30,161 nucleotides of DNA from the NCBI GenBank assembly GCA_024220525.1, contig JAMYWO010000164.1, forward strand, positions 1 through 30,161, written 5' to 3'. Each line of letters opens with the position of its first letter. Position 1 is the first letter of the stretch. This DNA comes from Cochliopodium minus. Lineage: Eukaryota; Discosea; Himatismenida; Cochliopodiidae. A model generated the notes under the pieces. The model did no database searches. It had not been told where the DNA came from and saw nothing but the letters and a program-made list of their open reading frames with translations. Of the stretch, positions 20,046 through 30,161 are shown piece by piece. The position numbers and the translations under genes were made by a program.

Positions 20046-20912
20046 AATATCTCACATCAATATTGAAAATCTGATTATCATTTTAAGTGAACACCCCAGT
20101 TTTTCGGAAAAAATATAGCTATATCTTGATCATCTTTTTTGTATTTTGATCAAATCTCGTACCTACTGTTCAGACTATAAAAAAAAAAAAAAAAAACAAT
20201 TGAAAATTTTCATCGTTCAAAATTTTTCGGACGTCTACAACCACAACCTCCAACCCCTAACTTTATTTGTTCACATGTTCAATAAACAACGAACAAAATA
20301 AAACAGACTACGCTTCTAGCCTCAGTTATTTACTTTATCTGTAGGTCAGGAGATATGAAAGTTTTGAGTTGACACTTGGAGACTCCACGAACCAAGCAAT
20401 AGAAAATAACAATACGATTGTCCGTTCTTGTATTGAAAATACTTTGTCCAAAAGTGATCAGCATCTATTCAAAACAGTCTTATGTGATTTCTTGCAGATA
20501 CAGATCTTTAGGATTCATGTATTTATCTTTATAGATAAGAGTACAGAGGGCAATTCTGGGCTTGATGATTCAAAAATTCTCAACAGAAAAATCTTCAAAT
20601 TTACATCAAACCCTTTATTTCTGCTTTTTTAATAAATTCTTGAAGACAATTTTTTGTTGATTCGGCTTTGTCTTATATCAATTAAATTCAACAGGAGAAA
20701 ATAGATTTAATTTTGTCATGATACAAACGATCACTAATTTGATCTAGTTTTATTGAAAGATTTACTTTCATTTTTAATAAAAGTGATGGGTGATGATTTA
20801 TGTATATGGTTGGTAAAGTTTAGAATAAAAACAATAGATTATCATTCTTATCTAAATTTTCAGATAAAAATGATAGAAAAGTCGAAAACATACACAAGGT
20901 GAAAATGAAGGT
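20046..20912. other. Mostly non-coding, with one short orphan frame
   Basis: A plus-strand frame at about 20360-20631 reads LTLGDSTNQAIENNNTIVRS then CIENTLSKSDQHLFKTVLCD and ends in a stop. It has mixed composition but no ATG at its start and no family I recognise. The rest holds poly-A runs and no gene. The frame may be an exon or a decayed fragment. Confidence 0.3.
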
Positions 20913-21755
20913 CCTAGGATACTCTTTGAAATTCTACATTCAAGGTGGGGAAGACTGAAACAAACTAACAAGTAAACTAGATAATTAGGGCAATAATATA
21001 AATACTATCAAGAAAACTGTATAGGATACCCTATGGGTCTGTTTCAAAAGTTTAAAGTAAAAATTTTTTTTTTTAAAATTTTATTTTATTTTTTTTTTTT
21101 TGAAAAAAGGGTTTAAATCAAATTTTAAAAAGATTGTAAAAAAAAAAAAACATCAAAAAAGGTTAAAAAATTATTTCTTCAATTATTTTTCTTTCATCAT
21201 TACATCTCAATTAATAATTTTTTAGAAAACAAGTTTTAAATTTGTTTCAATTGATTAAAAGTCTGAGTTTTTTTTCATAATTGAATTAAAAAGATTTTTA
21301 ATTTTTTATCTTCAAATTTTAATTTTTTCCATTTAAATTGCATTTTCAATCATCTTAATTTCTGCAATTTTTGTTTAAATTTTAACTAATATTCAATTTT
21401 TAGGTTGTTTTTATTTGAATCCATCATCTTATCAATCTGCTCCTACTTTATCATTCTTTTCTGATATGTTGGGGGGATGAAAAAAAAAAAGTATATTTAT
21501 TTTTTCTTCAAAATATAATACAAAACCACGAAACATTTTCTCGAATAATAATCCAATGAAATACTAAAAGAATTTCCTAATAGTTTTTTATAAATAAATC
21601 ACAAAAAATAGGATTTAAATAATAAGAAAGCAAAAATATCACCAATCAAAAGAAATGATCATAATCATACACATTGAATACTTTGATGGTTATTGGTTGG
21701 CAAAAATATGACTCATTTTTTTTCAAATAAACAGTAAATAAATTAATAGAATAAA
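20913..21755. repeat. Direct repeat copy 1 (about 0.84 kb)
   Basis: The copy starts at CCTAGGATAC (20913) and ends near TTAATAGAATAAA. It matches the copy beginning at 22249, offset by about 1.33 kb. The first ~130 bases are well conserved. The rest shows scattered substitutions and indels, but the same landmarks occur in order (CATCATCTTA..CAATCTG, TCTGATATGTTGG.GG, CCAATGAAATACT, TCAAAAGAAATGATCATAAT, GGTTATTGG). There is no open frame in either copy, so it is non-coding or a degraded element. Confidence 0.75.
20955..21046. repeat. 92-bp conserved core of copy 1, bounded by inverted ends
   Basis: The core begins CTGAAACAAAC and ends GTCTGTTTCA, so its ends are inverted complements over about ten bases (one mismatch). 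It contains the hairpin ATAGG-ATAC-CCTAT (21021-21034). It has the same length as the core of copy 2, with only about six substitutions and no indel, whereas the flanks have diverged much more. This is consistent with a structured RNA or a protein-binding or transposon-end sequence. Confidence 0.65.
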
Positions 21756-22248
21756 CAACTTATCAGATGTTATATTTTGGAGATAATTAGATTGGATGTC
21801 ATCGCCATAGTAACTTATATTTTCATTAAAATCTTCGATAAAATTCACTTTCAAAAATTAAAACAATTCATCATATTGTACTTGACGAATTCAAAAAAAA
21901 CAAAAAAAAAATAATGTTGTTTTCAAACTGTCCTAATAGATGATTATTTTGCACTAAATAAATTGTTGATATCATGTTTTATTCATTATTTCTCTTTTCT
22001 AATATCTAAAGTAATGTCCCGCTGTCTGTTTTTTTTTTTTTGTATTTTGAAAGTAAATTGAAAGTAAATTTCAAGGAAAATTTTTTTTTTCTTGCAAATT
22101 TCTTTCGACACTAAATATGGTTTAGAAAATTATATTTAAAAAAAAAATTGAATGGAAAATTCTTTGGAAAAATTAGGTTCAAATCAGCAAAAATTGTTCA
22201 TTAAGTGGGAAAAGTGGTTTAAGAAAAATTAAAAAAAAGCTTCACTTT

Positions 22249-23070
22249 CCTAGGATACCCTTATATATTAAAGGGGGGCAAAGCCTGAAACAAACTAACA
22301 AGTAAACTACACAATTAGGGCAATAATATAAATACTATCAACAAAATTGTATAGGTCACCCTATGGGTCTGTTTCAAAATTTTACTGTAAAATTTTTTTT
22401 TATTAATTATTTTTAATTTTATTTTTTTTGTAAAAAGGGTTTAAATTAATTTTAAAAAGGTTTAATTATTTTTCTTTCATCCTTACATCACAATTCATAA
22501 TTTTGAAAAAATCAAGCTTGAAAAACAAGTTGGGATCTAAATTTGTTTAAATTGATTTAAAATTAGAGTTTTTAATGATTAATGTAGGATAGAAAAGATT
22601 TTAGTTTTTTATTTGAATTTTTATTTTTTCCATTTCAATCATCTCAATTTTTGTAATTTTTGTCAAAAATTTAAATAATCAATTTTTAATTTAATTTTAT
22701 TTGAATACATCATCTTAACAATCTGTTCCTACTTTATCATCATTCTATTCTGATATGTTGGGAGGATGATAAAAATTAAAAAAAAATTTCTTTAAAATTT
22801 AATTTCAAAACTATGAAATGTATTGTATTCTCGAATAATTATAATAATCCAATGAAATACTTTGAGTATTTCCTAATTGTTTTTTTTTTCATAATCACAA
22901 AAATAAGGATTTACAAGAAATTGAATAATAAGACAGCAAATATCAACAATCAAAAGAAATGATCATAATCAAACTTGGTGAATAATTTGAAGGTTATTGG
23001 ATGGAAAGAATATGACCTCATTTTTTTTTTTTTTTTTTGCAACAAAGAGTCAAAATATTTATAGAATAAA
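22249..23070. repeat. Direct repeat copy 2 (about 0.82 kb)
   Basis: The copy starts at CCTAGGATAC (22249) and ends near TTTATAGAATAAA. It is the partner of the copy at 20913. The order of landmarks is the same, with length differences mainly in T and A runs. About 490 bases of unrelated AT-rich sequence lie between the copies (21756-22248). Confidence 0.75.
22285..22376. repeat. 92-bp conserved core of copy 2
   Basis: Same length and ends as the core at 20955-21046. The internal hairpin stem ATAGG/CCTAT is unchanged, while its loop differs (TCAC instead of ATAC). Confidence 0.65.
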
Positions 23071-23885
23071 GGAATAGGATTGAAGCATTTAAAAGCTGCA
23101 AAACAAATATATAGTTTCAATATTGTTCAGTTGAATTTCTTTGTATTGTATTGATCTCATCAAATTTTGTGAATTATTCTTCCCTTTTTTTTTTAATAAA
23201 TTCTTCACTATTCATTTTATTCCACTTTGGATTTTTCAATTCATTGGATTATTTGAGTGGCTCTGTTTTGTATGGACGAGATTTTTTTGTCTCAAGAAAA
23301 TAGCAAATGAGTGTGAATGAATATTTTAATTATCAGTTCAAAATTTAAATAAAAATTTGATTAAAGTAGAATTGTATCAATTTAAATCTCTTCCATAATT
23401 ATAAACTCCGATGGAAAAATTTTCTATTTAAGTTTTCTCCATCAAATTTTTGTTTTACTCTCTCCCAGAAATATTAATTTACTTCTTCACTTGTTTGATT
23501 CCAAAACACTAGGTTAACCAAATTAATTGGGACAATTCGTGTCGTACATTTTTACTTTTTTTTTTTTGTTGGATTTTCTTTATTAATAAATATCTTTTTA
23601 TATTCGGAGAAAAAAGAATAATATTTTTGAAATCAAAAAGATGATTTCGATTTTTTCCAAAGATAATATTTATGGGGTATGAAGTAAATATGATTTTGCA
23701 ACAATATACGAGACATAAAATAGGTCGAAAAACAATAGAACTCAAATGTTTATTTATCGATAAACTACAAAAAATAGAGATTCTGACAATTATCACCATA
23801 ATTTAAATTTAATTAACCAATTTCTCTTTCATCTCGTCGAACTTTAAACTCTTCATCATTTCATGGGTAAATTTTAATTTTAATT
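23071..23885. other. Intergenic, no gene seen
   Basis: About 815 bases between the second repeat copy and the stop of the minus-strand orphan gene. Short frames on both strands lack family features, and I regard them as chance. Confidence 0.45.
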
Positions 23886-24900
23886 TTAATTTCTTTTTTG
23901 GAAACTCATCTGTGTTTGGTTCTCATTGTTTTGGCAGTTGAAAGAGTTTTCAGATGGTGTTACACAAGAAGGTAGCTTATCTTGACTCTTATCCGACATT
24001 TCATCATGGTTTCTAAATCCCAAATCAGAATCTTCGTCTGTGCTTTTGTTTCTTGTTTGTGTTAACTCTAAAAATTCATTTTGAATTTCCACTTCATATT
24101 CAACTTCTTTATGATAGGTTTCCTCTATTTCCACAAAAAGAGGTATTAAATCTTTGTTAGTTACTTTCAAGCTGCCTAAAAAAGATTGTTTACCATTGCT
24201 TGGTGTAATTTCTTTTGGAGATTCAACTTCTCCAAATTTTGAATAAATGTGATCCAATTCTTTTTTGAAATGATACACAAATGAATTGACTTTCGATGGA
24301 AATTCGTGTGGAAACTTATCAAACAATTTTCGGGTTATTGATGATGTATTTGGTTGTGTATTTTGGCCTGGTTGATACAACTGTCCCATCAAAACAGTTG
24401 ATTTCTCAGAAAACAAGAAAATGTAAAATCCCACTTTTGTTTCTTTGTGAGTGCGCCTATAAAAAAAATTTTTAGTTCCTGAATAACTAGAAATTTTCAC
24501 ATTTCATTTTCTATTTCTCAAAGTAAATACCAATGAAGCTCAATATTTACCCAAGAAAAATTTAATTCAATATAAAAAGAGCTTTGAATCCCTCTCATCA
24601 AATTGAAAGAAATTATAATTTAAAATTTTTGTACTGCAAATAAGCTATAAGAGAGCTACTCCGCAAATGACAAATTTATTTTTGGACAAAAAGAAACGAA
24701 ATAATTTTACTTGGCTTCGCTTTTATTCCTTTTTCTTTGTATATAGACCCAAGCTCTTGTGAAAACACTTCTCCAAAACTGATACTTTGACCAAAATAGG
24801 TGTTGTATCTCTTTATGAATTGTTTCTCCACTGTTTGGAATGAGTCTTTGGTGTTGGAAGTAAGTTCTCCAATCTCTTTGCTAATGGAGCGTTTAAACAA
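23886..24900 (-). CDS. Orphan multi-exon protein of unknown function (5' end unresolved)
   Basis: Three exons splice in matching phase: about 24900-24711, 24591-24531 and 24456-23886. They read LFKRSISKEIGELTSNTKDS, YNTYFGQSISFGEVFSQELG, KAKP joined (A|GT..AG|GG) to RIQSSFYIELNFSWVNIELH, then (TG|GT..AG|G) W joined to RTHKETKVGFYIFLFSEKST and VLMGQLYQPGQ. The third exon continues with KLFDKFPHEFPSKVNSFVYH and a hydrophilic, acidic Ser/Asn/Gln-rich tail ending SFQKRN. About 273 residues are visible. There is no ATG at the front, so a further 5' exon must exist; an acceptor near 24920 could begin this exon. I do not recognise the family. No TM helix or signal is evident; the FYIELNFSWVNIELHW stretch looks like a beta-strand core. 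Confidence 0.55.
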
Positions 24901-27132
24901 GTTAAAAAAAAATGAATTCCTTTTAAAAAATGTTTTTAAAAATTAACAATAAAATTTGTTTGTAAAAAACGAACTTAAAGCACTTGTCGCAAAACTTGGT
25001 TTTTATCTCTCCTCAAAAGCAGAAATCTTTATAGTTTTCTTAAAAAATTGTTAATAATGAATTTTGAATGATTATTTTTGAGCATCTTTATTATTTTTGT
25101 TAAGATTAATAGATTTCAGAGAAAAAAATCTATTATGTTTCATATTTCTTTTTTATGAATTTATACAATCAAATAAATTGTATATTCAAAATAATTCAGG
25201 ATAATGAAAATAAAGCTCCTCTTACGATTTTTTTTTTGAGAAAATAAAAAAAAATAAAAAAAATTGTGCTGTTTATATTGTTAATATCAATTTTATATTA
25301 GATTATCATATATCTATACTAAATTCCAACCTCCTTAATGCCCAACAGGGAAATTTGATAAAGTATAATTGTTTTGTTAAAAATTTATTAATTGTATATT
25401 TTCATATTAACTTTTTCAAACCCACTCTAGAAATTTTTAATCAAATAAAAATAAAAATAAAATAAGAGGAAGAGTATATCAGGTTTGATGGATTTGTAGG
25501 AACAAGATGTTACAATTTGGAGCAATCATATCTTTGTTTCTATGATTTATATCAATCATGTTATTTTTTGAAAATATAAAAATACGTGGAACATATATGT
25601 TCACCTCAAAATCCAGTAATATGAAAGAGAATATACCATTCAAATTTAAAATCTTGATAGAGATAATTAATATTTCTTTCAATCGAAGGTATTTAATTTA
25701 TTTAGCATTATTTTTATATCATTCTATCTCCATAAATGAAAAGATATAAGAGATTAAAAAAATTTGGATACATAATATTTATCATTTGTAATTTAATTTA
25801 CCTTCCATAATTTTATAATGCTCGATTTATTTGATCAATCCAAAATTTTCACTATTTGTCTCAAATGAGATGATAAATAATTTCCAATGAGTTGATAAAT
25901 GGGAAAACAAAACGTAAATTTTTTTTATATTTTTAATTTATTGCTTTCATAATTTTCCATTTATTTAGTTGATTGGGTAATCATATCTTTATTATTGGGA
26001 AATTCTTTTTCTGAATTATTTGATCCCTCATCTCCTGCCTCCTTCTCATCTGGGTTTTTTTTAACTCAATCTCTATTTGGGGGGATATTTTGGAGAAATC
26101 GCTAAATTCATCTATATTTTTTGACATACCCTTGCAGAAAAATTTTCCCTTGAAAGATGTAAAGAGCTAGATATCTTCAGATATGCAATGTTTTCTCAAT
26201 GATTTGGATGAAGGGATCCTTCTCTTTAATTTGACCACAAGGATTTATTACAATCTCCATTTTGTAAAAATTCCCATCTAATTCCTTGGAATTCTTAATA
26301 ATTCTTTTTTTTTTTATAAAATTTGAAAGTAATTTTTATTGATTGTTCATTATCTATCATCCATTAGATACACTGATGGAGAAACAACATTTTTCTTCCA
26401 TTTGAAAAAAGTAAAATTCCATTATGTATAACTCAAAATATGAGATTCAAAATTGATATCTCACACAAAAATAACAACAAAAATAATGAGATAAAATCAA
26501 TAAGAGTGAACTAAGATATCATTGATAAACAAGAAATAAAACAAATGAATAATGAATTTTCCATTATTGAAGATTCTATTAAAGAAGAAAGGGAACAGAA
26601 GATATATCTTTGGATAAGGCCGGAAAAAGAATAGAAAAGAATTTGGAGAATTATTGGAAGTGATGATTATGAAAATATCAAACTTGCAAGAAAATTATTT
26701 TGCAAGAAAAATCGCAAATGATGAAGATAATGAATTACAAGAATTGGGTAAAATAAGAAATTTTGGTTTGGGCAATTTATGCCAAGATAATGTTGCAATT
26801 AAAATTCCATCATCTCTTAATTGTATTATCTTTTTTGGATATGTTCGATTATTCGAACATTAAATAGGTTTCAAAAATATATATAATGGAAACATGATTA
26901 TTTGTTGATTTAAAAACAATTCATAATGTATATTTTTCTTAAATTTCATTAAACTTTGATAAGTAAAATCAAAATTGTTATATCCCACTCAGATGATATA
27001 CAATCAATGATCCCAATGTGATGTTTTTTCATAGTTATATCAATATCCAATATGTCTATAAAGCCTCTTTTGATGGCTTGGAAATTTTAGAATATAAATA
27101 AATTTTATATAATTCAATTTAAAAAAAGAAAG
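24901..27132. other. 2.2-kb gene-poor AT-rich region
   Basis: It must contain the missing first exon of the orphan minus-strand gene and the promoter of the plus-strand PARP gene. Short plus-strand frames at 25558-25749 and 26654-26863 (the latter with EDNELQELGKIRNFGLGNLC) show no recognisable domain; stretches in neighbouring frames at 26550-26700 look weakly coding and may be a decayed gene. No RNA gene, transposase or tandem repeat was seen. Confidence 0.45.
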
Positions 27133-30100
27133 ATGTTAAAATCTACTGAACAACAATTAAATGATTTGTTGGAAGAATTGAGTAACATCAAAGAAGAAGA
27201 TGATTTAAATTTGAACGAATTGAATTATTTAAAAGAAATACCAAAGGTGGAAGAAACATTCTTTGATGATTTGGATGATTCATTGGGAGATAATATAAAT
27301 AAAAAGGAAATTGATCAAGATGCAGGATTGGATTATATTTCAGATACTCAAGGAATTTCAAACTATAATATAGACGATCTATTGAATGAATTGAATGATT
27401 TAGAAATAGAAGAGAATAATCAAGGAGAGGAATATCAAAATGAGAATTTGGGGGAAGAATATCATGAAGATTCTCTTATATTTGATGATAATGAGCCAAT
27501 AATTGATGATGAAAGAGGCACAGATCAAAATTTGGAGAAGATAAAAGACGAGAATCTATTGCCATACTTGATAAACAATTGCTCCTATGAATCCAGGAGA
27601 TTGATGCATGAAATGGATGATAAAATCAGAAATACAAAAGTAGATTTTGTGGAACAAAGCAATATAGAAATAGATAAATTCAAAGATCAATTATTGCAAG
27701 ATATAAGAACCAATGATAGAAATGTTGATAGTATATTTGTAGGATGTAAATTCTTTTTGGAATCCACTCTTTTGAATACAGAATATAAAAAAAACATGGC
27801 AAAGATTATCAAAGATGGGGGAGGTCAAATAGCATATATCTTATCCAAACAAGTAAAATCAAATTTTTATTATTGAAAATAATTAATCTTATTAATTCAA
27901 ACAAAGACAACACATTATCTTACCAACCAACAAACTTTTTATGAAAAAACAAACAACTTTAACAAAGCCAAAGAGTATGGAGTACCCATTCTTTCAACAG
28001 AGTACATTCAAGAGAGTTCCAACCAAGGTTTTCTTTTGGATATTCAACCGTACCTTATTTCAGAAGAGAATATCAGGTCTCAAGAGTCTCAATACGAAAC
28101 AATTTTAAGGAATGTTTCTTTTGCTTCATTAATCTGTAAACATTCTTTCCGAAAATAAAAATGATCTTAATAATTTATTTTAAAAGTGGAAAAGAAGAAT
28201 GTATATTTAACAAAACCAACAATTAATGTTGATGAACTACCTATAATTCCTTACTCAAATGAAACAAATTCTTTCCCGGAATGTGAATATGAAATAATTA
28301 GAAGTGATGTCTTTCAGTCCAATAAAGAATCAAAATTTTATGCATTGGAACTGCATGTAGGAATAGTTAGAGACTCTCCAAATATCATCGAGGCAGAAAA
28401 GAGTCTGAGTCTTCCTATCAAAAATTATTCGTTCCGAGTTTTTACACATGAAGGATCAATTGATAAACTAAAGTACGATCCAAATGAAGGAAATAAATAT
28501 ACAAGGTAAAAAATTATTTTTGAGTCTACTAAAAAAAGTTAATTTTAATTTCAATAGGGAAGTGAATAATATTGATGAAGCAGAGGTTTTGTATTCTATA
28601 CTCATATCAAGAATGATTATTAATGACTATACTCAATTGGGACTATACTCAAACAATATAGGATCCGACAAAGCTAAGATAAGTGGTTTATCTTTGACAA
28701 ATAATACCACTAATCAACTTCCAAATGAAGTTTCATCAATGGTGGAGTACATTTTCAATGAGGCTAACAAGAAACTCAATCAAATAGTGAAAGGACATCT
28801 AACTATCGAGGGAACAATCAAAACTCCATTGGGAATACTATCTTTGAATCAACTTGAAAGAGCACAAGTGGTTTTATTTCAAATAGGAGATTTACTTAAG
28901 GAAGAGGAAGTTGATAAAAATAGGATTGGAACATTATCTAACGAATATTACAGTTTGTTCCCTCAAGATATCAAAGAAAACATTAACACCCCACAAATTT
29001 ATGAATCTCAACAAGAAAAGATTCAACTTCTCAAAGATGTTCTTAATGTTGGGGAGGTAACTGGTGGATCTCTTTTCTCTTCTCTTGTTCAATTGAAGTA
29101 TAAATCTTTGAGTTGTCAAATCGGACATTTGGATAACAAATCCAAGGATTACTTTGAAATATCTCAACTATTCTCTCAAAACTCCCTTAAGGTTTCCAAC
29201 ATTTTTACTCTTTACAAACCAACTGAAAGAAATACTTTTAAATCTCATATTCCAAACCAAAAACTATTGTTTCACGGCTCAAGAGTAAGTAATATTGTTG
29301 GAATTTTGAGTAGAGGATTACTTTTACCAAAAACTGTTGTCTCAAAGGGTGTTAAAAGAACAGGTTATAATTTTGTTTAATTTTTTTTTTTTTTTTTTAT
29401 TTTCTTTCATAGATTATGGATATCTTGGTGCTGGTATTTATTTTGCTCCTGATCCCAAAACAAGTTCGATCTATACTGATGTTGGATATCAAGGTACAAG
29501 ATTTATGTTTGCTTGTAACGTTGCTTTAGGAAAAGAAAAACATTATCTCAAGCAAATGCCACATTTAGAAGGTAAATAAAAATTTTATTTTTGATTAATT
29601 CATTATTTAGTTTTATATTAGGAGCCCCTGAATCTTTTCATTCAGTCAAAGGGGTCAAAGGAAGTGAATTTGAGAACGATGAATATGTGATCTATGACGA
29701 AAGCCAACAACATTTAGAGTATTTGATTGAGTTTTCTCTCGAGGGAGACCAAAAAACAACTATCCCAAATCTTGTTAATGATTCTCAACGTATGGAATAC
29801 TCTTCAGAGAAATATCACGACCTTTATGATTATGGAAAGCCTGAAAAACAAGAGGAAAAGATAAAAAGTGGATTGAGATCAACAAATGGGGATGTTGCTG
29901 TCCCTTTAAAAAAGGTATTCGTAAAAGGGAAACTGTTGGACATGGTGGGCGAAATAATTGTTTTTCAACACTACAAAAATGAAGGAAATTCCCCTATTGA
30001 AGCAAAATATGTCTTTCCCTTGGATGAAATGAGTGCTGTATGTGGATTTGAAGCATTCATAAACGGAAAACACATTATAGGAAAAGTTAAAGAAAAAGAG

Positions 30101-30161
30101 GAAGCAAGGAGAGAATACAAAGAAGCGATATCAAAAGGTATTTTTTATTTTTTTATTTTTT
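27133..30161 (+). CDS. Vault poly(ADP-ribose) polymerase, PARP4-type (3' end outside window)
   Basis: Six exons: 27133-27852, 27907-28135, 28187-28505, 28558-29363, 29413-29571 and 29622-30137, all in phase. Residues 1-195 are an acidic, low-complexity extension (E/D/N-rich). A BRCT domain (about 197-290) follows: SIFVGCKFFL, DGGGQIAYILS, THYLT, GVPILSTEYIQES. Next comes the PARP regulatory helical domain (about 430-600), then the ADP-ribosyltransferase domain with the H-Y-E triad: LLFHGSR (His about 661), GAGIYFAP (Tyr about 700) and NDEYVIYD (Glu about 765), so polymer synthesis is chemically possible. From about 850, a VIT domain begins: PIEAKYVFPLDEMSAVCGFE, GKHIIGKVKEKEEARREY. Order and motifs are those of PARP4, which modifies itself and major vault protein in vault particles. 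A vWA domain is expected beyond the window. Confidence 0.93.

Noticed and set aside
22170-22200. GGTTCAAATC, a T-loop-like word suggesting a tRNA
   Set aside because: The upstream sequence is AT-rich with no acceptor, D or anticodon stems.
20913-23070. CRISPR-like or transposase-bearing element
   Set aside because: There are only two long copies, no regular spacers, no transposase or reverse-transcriptase frame, and the host is eukaryotic.
23509-23799. Minus-strand 96-residue ORF
   Set aside because: Its composition is that of random AT-rich DNA (I, F, N, K), with no splice context and no motif.
25479-25749. Overlapping short ORFs on both strands
   Set aside because: Low-complexity I/N/F/K composition, no start context or domain.
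1-30161. Alternative (ciliate-like) genetic code
   Set aside because: The in-frame TAA near the left edge suggested it, but all well-supported genes splice and terminate cleanly with standard TAA/TGA stops; the single recoded TGA is better explained by selenocysteine.

Overview
The window looks like nuclear DNA of an AT-rich unicellular eukaryote, probably an amoeba or amoeboflagellate-type protist. It has many short GT-AG introns (about 45-190 nt, usually T-rich on the sense strand). It also has a vault-PARP homologue, a CLU-family protein, RCC1 repeats, a receptor-like kinase and a probable selenoprotein. The standard code fits: genes end in TAA or TGA, and intron phases join without internal stops. 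I cannot name the lineage from sequence alone. Gene models below were spliced by hand from reading frame, splice dinucleotides and phase.

Left block (1-17,670), gene-dense: a plus-strand remnant at the edge; a minus-strand secreted/transmembrane receptor-like kinase (329-4742); a very large minus-strand gene (4832-12735, about 33 exons, about 1,840 residues) that reads as one frame-consistent chain from a CLU region through leucine-rich repeats into a short-chain-dehydrogenase-like domain; then, divergently, a plus-strand RCC1-repeat gene (12968-15179), a stray RCC1 blade (15239-15406) and a plus-strand coiled-coil gene (15771-17669).

Middle block (17,670-27,130), gene-poor and more AT-rich: SAM-like fragments; a minus-strand three-exon gene combining a CCHC zinc knuckle with a deiodinase-like thioredoxin fold in which an in-frame TGA sits exactly at the selenocysteine position; a PB1-like ORF with an ambiguous base; two diverged ~0.8 kb direct repeats sharing an almost invariant 92-bp core; and a three-exon orphan gene on the minus strand.

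Right edge (27,133-30,161): five introns and the first six exons of a vault PARP (PARP4-type): acidic N-terminus, BRCT, PARP regulatory and catalytic domains with an intact H-Y-E triad, and the start of a VIT domain, running off the window.

The genes do not form an obvious pathway. The items most worth a second look are the CLU-LRR-SDR fusion and the zinc-knuckle deiodinase-like selenoprotein candidate.
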